Shown: piece by piece, positions 24,516-32,014 of the stretch | Numbering within the stretch: the stretch's first letter is position 1 | Layout: the number at the start of each line of letters is the position of its first letter | Origin: Sphingomonadales bacterium UBA6157 | GTDB taxonomy: Bacteria; Pseudomonadota; Alphaproteobacteria; Sphingomonadales; Sphingomonadaceae | Assembly: GCA_002423025.1 (NCBI GenBank) | Contig: DIUN01000027.1 | Location: 1-37,368, forward strand | DNA length: 37,368 bases | Direction: 5' to 3' | Notes under the pieces: generated by a model | Database searches by the model: none | Told to the model about the DNA's origin: nothing | The model's input: only the letters and a program-made list of their open reading frames with translations | Program-made: the position numbers and the translations under genes

Positions 24516-26831
24516 ATGTCATCTCGTCCTAACCGCGCCCGGGCCACCGGCCGGGCCCTCGCCGTCATGCTCTCGACAACGGCGCTCATGGCCGCCAGCC
24601 CGGCCTTCGCCCAGATCGAAGAAATCGTCGTCACCGCCCAGAAGGTCTCGCAGAATCTGCAGGACGTGCCGATCTCGATCAGCGCCGTCACCGGCAGCGC
24701 GCTGGAGCAGGCCGGCGTCAAGAGCCTTGAGGACATCGCCACGCTCGTCCCGTCGGTGAGCTTCCGCAAGGGCACCACCAACGCCAACAGCGCCATCGTG
24801 ATGCGCGGCGTCGGCACCATCAGCTTCTCCGTCGCCGCCGAGCCGAGCGTCTCCACCGTTGTCGATGGCGTCGTGCTCAGCCGCTCCGGCCAGTCGTTCC
24901 TCGATCTGGTTGACCTCGACCGGGTGGAAGTGCTGCGCGGCCCGCAGGGCACGCTGTTCGGCAAGAACGCCTCTGCCGGCCTCATCAACATCGTCTCCAA
25001 GGGCGGCACGGACAGCTTCGAGGCAGAAGCCTCGGTCTCCGGCACCACCGATGAGGAATATCGCGGCCGCGTCTCGCTGTCCGGCCCCATCGCCGAGAAC
25101 CTCTCGGGCCGCATCACCGGCTATTACGGCAACTTCGATGGCAACCTCACCAACGTCTTTGGCGGCGGCAACAACACCGTCAACGGCTATGAGCATTACG
25201 GCGTTCGCGGCATCGTCGATTATGACAATGGCCCAGCCAAGATCCGCTTCATCGCAGACTACTTTGGTGGCGACGATGATTGCTGCGCCGAAGTGACCGG
25301 CGTGTCGCGCGGCGCGATCCTCGATGCCGAACTGGGCATCGACTTCAGCAAGGGCGAGGACGTTCGCGAGGTCAACCACAACCTCGTCACCACCACGCGT
25401 GACCGCCAGTGGAGCCTGACGCTCAACGGTGATTTCGAAGTCGGCGAGAACCACACGCTCAGCCTCGTCACCGGTTATCGCAACTGGGAGAACACCGAAG
25501 TCCGCGAAGGCGATTTCCTGCCCCGCCCCACCACCAGCGCTGCCCAGCTGCATGATCGCGGCCTCGTCAAGACCGAGCAGCTCTCGGCCGAAATCCGCCT
25601 CGCTTCGCGTTCGGACCAGACCATCGCCTACCAGGTCGGTGGCTTCATCTGGAACTCGAAGAACGCGCAGGACTTCACCCGCGAGACCATCTCCTGCGCC
25701 ACCTCGACCCTGCCGGTCGATCCGCTGACCGGCGCGCGCCCCTGCAACCTCACCGACACCGTCAACACGCTGTTCCCGACAGCAACCTCGCGCAGCGATG
25801 TTGAAGTGAACAACTATGCGGTGTTCGGCCAGGTGACGGTCAACGCCACCGACAGCCTCCGCGTCATCGGCGGCCTGCGCTGGACGCGTGACGAGCTGGA
25901 ATATGTCCACACCCGCGCACCGGGCGTCAACGCAGCCACCGGCCTTCCGGCGTCTGGCGGCGGCATCTCGGGCAGCCCGGCCGGCGGTACGCTGCTCTCC
26001 GGCGGCAACGGCACCAACACCTCGGCGGGCAAGACCTCGACGAACAACCTCTCGGGCCGCGCTGTTATCCAGTATGACGCGAGCGACGATGCGATGCTCT
26101 ATGCAAGCTACACCCGTGGCTACAAGGGCCCGGCGTTCAACGTGTTCTTCAACCACACGGCGCCGAACAATGCGGTGCCGATCGACAAGGAGCTTTCCGA
26201 CAGCTTCGAAGCCGGCTTCAAGAGCCAGCTGTTCGACCGCCGCGTGCAGATCAACGCCTCGGCGTTCTACGTGAAGTACAATGGCTTCCAGGCCAACAAC
26301 TTCATCCTGCTCAACGGCGCCACGATCTCGAATCTGACCAACGCCGGCAATGTCCGCTCGCAGGGCTTCGAGCTCGACACGCTGTTCAACCCGGCCGAGG
26401 GCCTGACCTTCCGTGCCAACTTCGCCTACGCCGACGCCATCGTGACGAAGTTCAACCCGAACCCGCTGACCAACGCTCCGGACGCTCGCAACGGCACCCG
26501 CCTGCCGCTGGCACCGAAGTTCAGCTACTCGCTTGCTGCCAATTATGACGTGCCGGTGGGCAACATGATGGTCTATCTCGGCACCGATTACCGCCATGTC
26601 AGCTCGCAGTTCTCCGATCTTGGCCAGGGCGGCCCGATCGACCCCTATGGCATCTGGAACGCCAGCATCGGCATCTCGGATGCGGACGACAACTACCGGC
26701 TGACCGTCAATGTGCGGAACCTGCTCGATGAGAGCTATGTGCTGCTCAACACCGATGCCGGCCGTCGCCTGCTGATCCCGCGCGATGCCGATCGCTATGC
26801 CGGCGTGACGCTGCGCGCGCGCTTCAAGTAA
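24516..26831 (+). CDS. TonB-dependent outer-membrane receptor, probably for sulfoquinovosyl glycosides
   Basis: A 771-residue outer-membrane 22-strand barrel receptor that uses TonB energy to import a substrate. Signal peptide residues 1-33 end in ASPAFA, then QIEEIVVTAQK with the TonB box. The plug domain (about 45-160) includes DVPISISAV, VLRGPQGTLFGKNASAGLIN and IVSKGG. The barrel ends in an aromatic/Phe-Lys terminus (VTLRARFK). ATG 24516 has AAGGGGAA upstream; an in-frame ATG at 24414 would add 34 basic residues before the signal and is unlikely. The substrate is inferred from the divergent sulfoquinovosidase operon. The gene is followed by a strong terminator. Confidence 0.93.
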   Translation: MSSRPNRARATGRALAVMLSTTALMAASPAFAQIEEIVVTAQKVSQNLQDVPISISAVTGSALEQAGVKSLEDIATLVPSVSFRKGTTNANSAIVMRGVGTISFSVAAEPSVSTVVDGVVLSRSGQSFLDLVDLDRVEVLRGPQGTLFGKNASAGLINIVSKGGTDSFEAEASVSGTTDEEYRGRVSLSGPIAENLSGRITGYYGNFDGNLTNVFGGGNNTVNGYEHYGVRGIVDYDNGPAKIRFIADYFGGDDDCCAEVTGVSRGAILDAELGIDFSKGEDVREVNHNLVTTTRDRQWSLTLNGDFEVGENHTLSLVTGYRNWENTEVREGDFLPRPTTSAAQLHDRGLVKTEQLSAEIRLASRSDQTIAYQVGGFIWNSKNAQDFTRETISCATSTLPVDPLTGARPCNLTDTVNTLFPTATSRSDVEVNNYAVFGQVTVNATDSLRVIGGLRWTRDELEYVHTRAPGVNAATGLPASGGGISGSPAGGTLLSGGNGTNTSAGKTSTNNLSGRAVIQYDASDDAMLYASYTRGYKGPAFNVFFNHTAPNNAVPIDKELSDSFEAGFKSQLFDRRVQINASAFYVKYNGFQANNFILLNGATISNLTNAGNVRSQGFELDTLFNPAEGLTFRANFAYADAIVTKFNPNPLTNAPDARNGTRLPLAPKFSYSLAANYDVPVGNMMVYLGTDYRHVSSQFSDLGQGGPIDPYGIWNASIGISDADDNYRLTVNVRNLLDESYVLLNTDAGRRLLIPRDADRYAGVTLRARFK

Positions 26832-26838
26832 GCCTTTC

Positions 26839-26859
26839 GGGGCGGGCTGGTCCCGCCCC
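26839..26859 (+). other. hairpin after the receptor gene
   Basis: A perfect 8-bp inverted repeat GGGGCGGG / CCCGCCCC with a 5-base loop begins 7 bases after the receptor stop. There is no U-run; it probably stabilises the mRNA end ahead of the real terminator at 26880. Confidence 0.5.
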
Positions 26860-26879
26860 GGCATTGCCGACACGGAAGA

Positions 26880-26907
26880 CCCCGCCGGAGCATCCGGCGG
26901 GGTTTTT
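26880..26907 (+). terminator. Rho-independent terminator of the TonB receptor gene
   Basis: A 9-bp perfect stem CCCCGCCGG / CCGGCGGGG with loop AGCAT is followed directly by TTTTT. This is a classic intrinsic terminator on the plus strand, ending the receptor transcript before the opposing genes. Confidence 0.93.
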
Positions 26908-26961
26908 CATGCGCTCGTGAAGGGCGCAAGGCGCCGAGCCGCCCGGACCCTTGCTGCGCTC

Positions 26962-27261
26962 TCAGCCTTCCGAAAGGAACCGGTGCATCCGGATGACAAA
27001 GCCAAGGGCGCGCGGATCATATCCGGCAATCTCCGCGGCAAGCCCCGGATGGTCATTGGCCAGGAGCCGCGCCAGAGTTTCGGGCGGTTCCAGCCAGAAC
27101 CCCGGCACCCGAAGCTTCAGCCTCTGGACCAGCAGGCCAAGCTTCACCGAATGGCCCTCAAGCGCCGGAATGGGACCATCCCATTCTTCCTTCAAGGCGA
27201 GCGCCAGCGCCACTTCCAGGCTTGCCGCCAGTTCGGCGTGATTCATCGGCTCATGCATCAC
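26962..27261 (-). CDS. small hypothetical protein
   Basis: An open frame of 99 residues (or 94 if it starts at the ATG beginning MNHAELAASL). I do not recognise the family. Composition looks protein-like: an amphipathic N-terminal helix (LAASLEVALALALKEEWDG), then a mixed region with PGFWLEPPETLARLLAND and a C-terminal FVIRMHRFLSEG. It lies 60 bases downstream of the MFS gene on the same strand and could be co-transcribed. No clear ribosome site is seen, so doubt remains. A longer opposing frame on the plus strand shows no protein features and I do not call it. Confidence 0.45.
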   Translation of the reverse strand: MMHEPMNHAELAASLEVALALALKEEWDGPIPALEGHSVKLGLLVQRLKLRVPGFWLEPPETLARLLANDHPGLAAEIAGYDPRALGFVIRMHRFLSEG

Positions 27262-27321
27262 CAGAGCATAGCGACAGACCGGCGCAAAACGCCACGCGGG
27301 AACATTCCGACGAGGATTTCC

Positions 27322-28566
27322 TCAGGCCTCGGGGTCCGCCACCACCAGCCGCGGCTGCATGATCTGGATGAACAGCAGCGCCGAGAGATAGGCACCACCA
27401 CAGACAATGAACATCGGCGCATAGCCAAGCCCATTGTCCAGCGACCAGCCGGCGAACTCGATGATGCCGGTGCCGGTCAGGTTGCCGGCAATGGCACCCA
27501 GCGCGATGACGGTGGCGATGCGCACCGAGGGCACGATGTCCGTCGCCATGCCGAACAAATTGGTCGAGAAGCCCTGATGGGCGAATAGCCCGAGCCCGAT
27601 CAGCACTGCCGCCACCCAGGGGTTGGTGGCGACCATCGCCAGCGGCATCACCAGCACGACCAGCGCGAAGAACAGCATCGAGCTCTTGCGCGCCGTGTTC
27701 ATCGAGAGGCCGCGCACCAGCAGGATCGGGAACAGCCCGCCACTGGTGAGCGCACCCAGCGCGGCCAGCGTGAAGATGATCGCGATCGGCCAGCCGAGCT
27801 CGCCCTGGCCCAGGCCGAACTGGCGGGAGAAGAAGTCCGGCATCCAGAACAGCACGAACCACCAGACCAGATCGGTCAGCGCCTTGGCGCCGATGACGGT
27901 CCAACTGCGACGGTCTGACAGCACGGCCCGCCAATCCACCGAGGCGCGCTCGGGCGTCTTGCCCTCGCCCAGCGGCGTGAGGCCGCGCGTGCCGAAATAC
28001 CAGCCGATCAGCCAGGCAAAACCCAGCGCGCCTGTCACCACGAACGCCGCCTTCCAGCCAAAGGCCAGGGCGAACGGAGGGATGAGCAACGGCGTGATGA
28101 TGGCGCCGATGTTGGGCGCGGTGTTGATGATGCCGATGCCCATCGAGCGGGACTTGAGCGGCAAATACATCGCCGCCGCCTTCATCGCGGCCGGCGTGTT
28201 GACCGATTCCGCCCCGGCCAGCACCACCCGGGCGAGGACGAACTGCTGCACAGTCGCGGCCAGCGCATGCGCCATGCCGGCAAGGCTCCACACCGCCACG
28301 GCCAGACCATAGGCAAAGCGCACGCCGAAGCGATCGACAAACCAGCCGACGCCGATCAGCGAGAACGCCGCTGCCAGCTGGAAGGTCGAGCCGAGGTGGG
28401 CGAACTGCTGGTCGGTCCAGTTGAACTCGGCCTCGAGCGTCGGCTTGAGCAACGCCAGCACCTGCCGATCGACATAGTTGAGCGCTGTTGCAATGAAGAT
28501 CAGCGAGATGAGCAGGAGCTGGCGGCGGCGCACCAGGGCCTCGCGCCCGGAATCATCGTCCTGCAT
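27322..28566 (-). CDS. MFS transporter, anion:cation symporter (hexuronate-type) group
   Basis: A 414-residue, 12-helix inner-membrane permease. The first helix LLLISLIFIATALNYVDRQV and the segment DRFGVRFAYGLAVAVWSLAG (MFS motif A region) are typical of the ACS group that includes ExuT-like hexuronate carriers. GESVNTPAA-type helix 4 residues (AGAESVNTPAAMKA) also fit. GGGGGAG lies 7 bases before ATG 28566; the frame extends upstream but without signal. Hexuronates are anionic C6 sugars, so a sulfoquinovose or sulfoquinovosyl-glycerol substrate is plausible. A 17-bp element shared with the sulfoquinovosidase promoter in the upstream region supports this. The direct evidence is family-level only. 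Confidence 0.9.
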   Translation of the reverse strand: MQDDDSGREALVRRRQLLLISLIFIATALNYVDRQVLALLKPTLEAEFNWTDQQFAHLGSTFQLAAAFSLIGVGWFVDRFGVRFAYGLAVAVWSLAGMAHALAATVQQFVLARVVLAGAESVNTPAAMKAAAMYLPLKSRSMGIGIINTAPNIGAIITPLLIPPFALAFGWKAAFVVTGALGFAWLIGWYFGTRGLTPLGEGKTPERASVDWRAVLSDRRSWTVIGAKALTDLVWWFVLFWMPDFFSRQFGLGQGELGWPIAIIFTLAALGALTSGGLFPILLVRGLSMNTARKSSMLFFALVVLVMPLAMVATNPWVAAVLIGLGLFAHQGFSTNLFGMATDIVPSVRIATVIALGAIAGNLTGTGIIEFAGWSLDNGLGYAPMFIVCGGAYLSALLFIQIMQPRLVVADPEA

Positions 28567-28676
28567 GGTCTCGCTCCCCCGATCTGCGCTGCCTGTTCCG
28601 GCAACTCGCCCGGCCTTCCACCACCGCCGGCAAAACATGCTTGCCCTTGCCGGCGTCCAGCCATACAGAAACCGTT

Positions 28677-28693
28677 ATGACACCGCAGGACAG
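28677..28693. promoter_or_regulatory. 17-bp shared regulatory motif, copy 2 (MFS / yeiH divergon)
   Basis: ATGACACCGCAGGACAG, 15 of 17 bases identical to 24404-24420, lies between the divergent MFS and YeiH-type genes (185-base gap). The ten bases ATGACACCGC are identical in both copies. Location in two divergent promoter regions of functionally linked genes suggests a shared regulator. Confidence 0.55.
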
Positions 28694-28751
28694 TCCGCAA
28701 GCGGCTTTCCTTCGGCGCACGTCGCGGCACAGTTCGGGGGAATGAGCGACA

Positions 28752-29825
28752 ATGGTCAACCCGCAATATGCCGGCGACCTTTATGGCGAGATGCTCATCG
28801 CCGAGAGCCAGCGCTCGCCCGAGCCGCCGCCGCGGCAGAACCTGTTTCCCGGCCTCGCCGTCTGCCTCATCGCCAGCCTCGCCGCGACATGGCTGAGCGA
28901 GCGCTATGGCATGCCGATCATCCTGATGGGGCTGCTGCTCGGGCTGGCGATCAACTTCATCGCCACTGATCCGCGCACCCATGACGGGCTGGATTTCGCC
29001 TCCAAGACCTGCCTGCGCTGGGGCATCGTCATCCTCGGCACGCAAGTCACCTTCGCCCAGGTCGGGACGCTGGGGCTGGAGCCCTTCCTGGCGCTGCTGG
29101 TGGTGATGGCGCTGGCGATCGGCGCCGGGGTGCTGATGGCGCGCTTTGTCAACCAGCCGCTGGCGGCGGGCCTGCTGGCCGGCGGTGCCACGGCCATCTG
29201 CGGCGCCTCGGCGGCGCTGGCGCTCTATGGCGTCATCGGCAAGGACCGGCTGAGCCAGGCGCAGTTCTCGCTGGTGCTCGTCGGCATCTCGCTGGCCAGC
29301 GCCATCGCCATGTCGATCTACCCGCTGCTCGCCCATTCGCTGGGCATGAGCGACCGTCAGGCCGGCTTCCTCATCGGCGCCTCCATCCATGATGTCGCGC
29401 AGGCGATCGGCGGCGGCTATGCCTTTTCCGATGCCGCCGGCAGCTACGCCACCATCGTCAAGCTCGCCCGCGTGGCGCTGCTCGCGCCCGTTGTCGCCAT
29501 CGTCTCGGTGGTGCTGGCCCGCAGCGGTGGCGCCGCCGGCGAGCACCCCGCCGGCACCGGGCTGCTGCGGCGGCTGGCGCTGCCATGGTTCATCGCGGCG
29601 TTTCTGGTCGTCGTCTGCCTCAATTCGTTGGTCACCGTTCCCCCGGCGGTGGCGCAGGGTACGCTGGTCGCCTCCAAGGGCCTGCTGCTGCTGGCCGTGA
29701 CGGCAACCGCCATGCGCTCGCGGATGGACCTGATCCTGCAGATGGGCTGGCGCGCCGCCATGCCGGTCGTGGCCGCCACGGTGATGTCGCTGTTCACCGC
29801 GCTGGGCTTTGCCCTGCTGTTCTGA
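28752..29825 (+). CDS. yeiH: YeiH-family putative sulfate exporter
   Basis: A 357-residue polytopic membrane protein of the YeiH / UPF0324 family, often called 'putative sulfate exporter'. About 10 hydrophobic helices follow a 30-residue cytoplasmic N-terminus. The family signatures are visible: GLLLGLAINF, LRWGIVILGTQVTFAQV, LLAGGATAICGASAALAL and GASIHDVAQAIGGGYAFSD. GGGGGA is 10 bases before the ATG. The transport activity of the family is poorly proven. Next to a pathway that makes sulfite in the cytoplasm it would make sense as a sulfite or sulfate exporter, feeding the periplasmic sulfite dehydrogenase (inference). It is divergent from the MFS transporter. Confidence 0.9.
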   Translation: MVNPQYAGDLYGEMLIAESQRSPEPPPRQNLFPGLAVCLIASLAATWLSERYGMPIILMGLLLGLAINFIATDPRTHDGLDFASKTCLRWGIVILGTQVTFAQVGTLGLEPFLALLVVMALAIGAGVLMARFVNQPLAAGLLAGGATAICGASAALALYGVIGKDRLSQAQFSLVLVGISLASAIAMSIYPLLAHSLGMSDRQAGFLIGASIHDVAQAIGGGYAFSDAAGSYATIVKLARVALLAPVVAIVSVVLARSGGAAGEHPAGTGLLRRLALPWFIAAFLVVVCLNSLVTVPPAVAQGTLVASKGLLLLAVTATAMRSRMDLILQMGWRAAMPVVAATVMSLFTALGFALLF

Positions 29826-29919
29826 GCGCCGGGCGCGGCACTGCCGAAAACGCGCAGCTACACCCCGGCCGCCAAGGCGCTAGAAGGCGTGGCCATAAGA
29901 TGGCACGGGAGCATTGGCG

Positions 29920-30750
29920 ATGCAGGATTTCTCGGCGTGGGTCGGCCGCAGCGAGACCATGGATGACACCGTCTCGCCCGGCCAGCTGGTCGGGCTGGCG
30001 GCGCTGCTCGACCATGAGGCGCCCCCGGCGGGCGCGGCGGCTCCGCTGCTGGCGCATTGGCTGCATTTCCTGCCGCGCGTGCCGCAATCCCGGCTGGATA
30101 CGGACGGCCACCCGAAGCGCGGCGGCTTGCTGCCGCCCATCCCGCTGCCGCGGCGGATGTGGGCGGGCGGCCGGCTGGATTTTCACGCGCCCCTCCTGCC
30201 GGGAGCGGCCATCCAGCGCACCTCGACCATCGCCAGCGTGCGCCACAAGGCCGGCGCCAGCGGCGAACTGGTGTTCGTGACCATCCGCCATGACGTTTCG
30301 AGCGATGGCCAACTGGCGATCGTCGAGGAGCAGGACATTGTCTATCGCGAGGCCGCAGGGGCCACCGCGCCGGCCCCTGCGGCCCCTGCCCCGCAACCCC
30401 ACCCGGACATCGTGCGCCCGATGCAGGCCGATACGGTGCAGTTGTTCCGCTACTCCGCCCTCACCTTCAATGCGCACCGCATCCATTACGATCGGGACTA
30501 TGCCCGCGATGTCGAGGGGTATGCCGGGCTGGTCGTGCATGGCCCCTATCTGGCGACCTTGCTGCTTGCGGAGTTCCAGCGCGCCGCGCCCGGCAAGCGC
30601 ATCGCCAGCTTCCGCTTTCGCGCCATGGCACCCTTGCTGGACAGCGAGCGCTTCGAGCTCTGCCTCGCCTGGACCGAGGGCGGCGCCCGGCTGTGGACCC
30701 GCACCGCCGCCGGCCAGGTGACGATGGTCGCGGACGTTGGCGTCGCTTGA
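29920..30750 (+). CDS. meh: mesaconyl-C4-CoA hydratase-like (HTD2/MaoC double hotdog) protein
   Basis: A 276-residue double-hotdog hydratase. The N-terminal FAS1_DH-like half includes LPRRMWAGGRLDFHAPLLPG. The C-terminal MaoC half includes FRYSALTFNAHRIHYDRDYA, with the Asn/His pair typical of the active site, and LVVHGPYLATLLL. It resembles Meh of the 3-hydroxypropionate bicycle, which adds water to mesaconyl-C4-CoA to give citramalyl-CoA, and fungal Htd2. The next two genes match enzymes that make that substrate. ATG 29920 has GGGAG 8 bases upstream; a TTG at 29914 is less likely. First gene of a four-gene plus-strand run. Confidence 0.82.
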   Translation: MQDFSAWVGRSETMDDTVSPGQLVGLAALLDHEAPPAGAAAPLLAHWLHFLPRVPQSRLDTDGHPKRGGLLPPIPLPRRMWAGGRLDFHAPLLPGAAIQRTSTIASVRHKAGASGELVFVTIRHDVSSDGQLAIVEEQDIVYREAAGATAPAPAAPAPQPHPDIVRPMQADTVQLFRYSALTFNAHRIHYDRDYARDVEGYAGLVVHGPYLATLLLAEFQRAAPGKRIASFRFRAMAPLLDSERFELCLAWTEGGARLWTRTAAGQVTMVADVGVA

Positions 30751-30813
30751 CCGCGGCGCGCAACATGGCCGATGCCGGCTGGCGCCATCTTCGCTGCAAG
30801 AGTTAGTTCGCGG

Positions 30814-32013
30814 ATGTACAATCTCCTGTCCGGCCTCTCGGTCATCGAGGCATCGTCCTTTGTCGCATCGCCCACGGCAGGGCTGTATTGCGCCCAGTTC
30901 GGCGCCGAAGTGATCCGGGTCGACCAGATCGGCGGCGGGCCGGATTTCCGCCGCTGGCCGGTGACGCAGGGCAACGATTCGCTCTATTGGGAGAATCTGA
31001 ACCGGGCCAAAAAGAGCCTCGCGCTCGATCTTGGCCGGCCGGAGGGCCGCGAGCTGCTGGTGCGGCTGGTGCGCGAGACCGGCAATTTCATCACCAACTT
31101 CCCCGCCGCCGGCTTCCTCTCGCATGATCGGCTGGCCGAGGGGCGGCCGGACCTGGTGACCGTGCGAATCATGGGCTGGCCCGATGGCGCCGTGGCGCTC
31201 GACTATACCGTCAACAACGCCGTGGGCTATCCGGACATGACCGGGCCGGGGCCGGAGCCGGTCAACCATGTACTGCCGGCCTGGGATCTGCTCAGTGGCG
31301 CTTACGCCGCGTTCGCGCTGGTCTCGGCGGTGCGCCGGCGCGAGCAGACCGGCGCGGGCGCGGAGGTGCGCATTCCCCTCTCCGATGTCGCCATCGGCAC
31401 CGCAGCGAACCTCGGCGGCCTCGCCGAAGTGCTCTACACCGGCGCAAACCGCGAGCGGCTGGGCAATGCCGTCTATGGCCTGTTCGGGCGCGATTTCGTG
31501 ACGCGGGACGGCATCCGCACGATGGTCGTGGTGGTGACGCCGAAGCAATGGTCCGCGCTGGCCGCCGCGCTCGGCATTGCCCCGGATATCGCCCGCATCG
31601 AGGCGGAACGCGGCACCAGCTTTGCCAGCGATGATGGCGAGCGCTTTCGCCACCGCGATGCGCTCTACCCGTTGTTCGCCGCCGCGATCGGAACGCGGGA
31701 CCATGCGGAACTGGCCGCCGCGCTCGATGCCGCCGGCTGCGTCCATGGCCGCTACCGCACCATGCTGGAGGCGGCCCATGACCGGCGCCTTGTCACGGAC
31801 AACCCGATGTTCACCGCCACCACCGACAATCCCAGCGGCTTTGCCTATCCGGCCGCCGGGGCGTTCGCGACCATCCCGCAGCTGGAGCGTGCCGCGCCCT
31901 GCCCGGCGCCGCGCAACGGCCAGCACAGCGAGCAGATCCTGAGCGAGCGGCTCGGCCTCAGCTCCGGCGAGATCGCCCGCCTCATCGACCAGGCAATCGT
32001 GGGAACCGCCTGA
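30814..32013 (+). CDS. mct: class III CoA-transferase, mesaconyl-CoA C1-C4 CoA-transferase-like
   Basis: A 399-residue CaiB/BaiF-type transferase. Compared with the two others in this window it has distinct Mct-type features: LSVIEASSFVASPTAGLYCA, VDQIGGGPDFRRWPVT, LDYTVNNAVGYPDMTGP and EPVNHVLPAWDLLSGAYAAF, the Asp of PAWD being the likely catalytic residue, and YGLFGRDFVTRDGIRTMVVV. Mct of Chloroflexus moves CoA within mesaconate from C1 to C4. I start at the ATG giving MYNLLSGLSV (30814); an in-frame ATG at 30772 adds 14 residues without family match. It is followed after 1 base by the dehydrogenase gene. Confidence 0.82.
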   Translation: MYNLLSGLSVIEASSFVASPTAGLYCAQFGAEVIRVDQIGGGPDFRRWPVTQGNDSLYWENLNRAKKSLALDLGRPEGRELLVRLVRETGNFITNFPAAGFLSHDRLAEGRPDLVTVRIMGWPDGAVALDYTVNNAVGYPDMTGPGPEPVNHVLPAWDLLSGAYAAFALVSAVRRREQTGAGAEVRIPLSDVAIGTAANLGGLAEVLYTGANRERLGNAVYGLFGRDFVTRDGIRTMVVVVTPKQWSALAAALGIAPDIARIEAERGTSFASDDGERFRHRDALYPLFAAAIGTRDHAELAAALDAAGCVHGRYRTMLEAAHDRRLVTDNPMFTATTDNPSGFAYPAAGAFATIPQLERAAPCPAPRNGQHSEQILSERLGLSSGEIARLIDQAIVGTA

Positions 32014-32014
32014 G

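Noticed and set aside
24519..26873. 784-codon open frame antisense to the TonB receptor
   Set aside because: It is a GC-rich shadow: no ribosome site and repetitive Val/Ala/Gly/Asp composition, while the plus-strand frame encodes a complete receptor with signal peptide and TonB box.
26917..27588. 223-codon plus-strand frame after the receptor terminator
   Set aside because: It has Arg/His/Gln-rich composition, lies after a strong terminator, and overlaps the MFS gene end and the more protein-like small minus-strand ORF.
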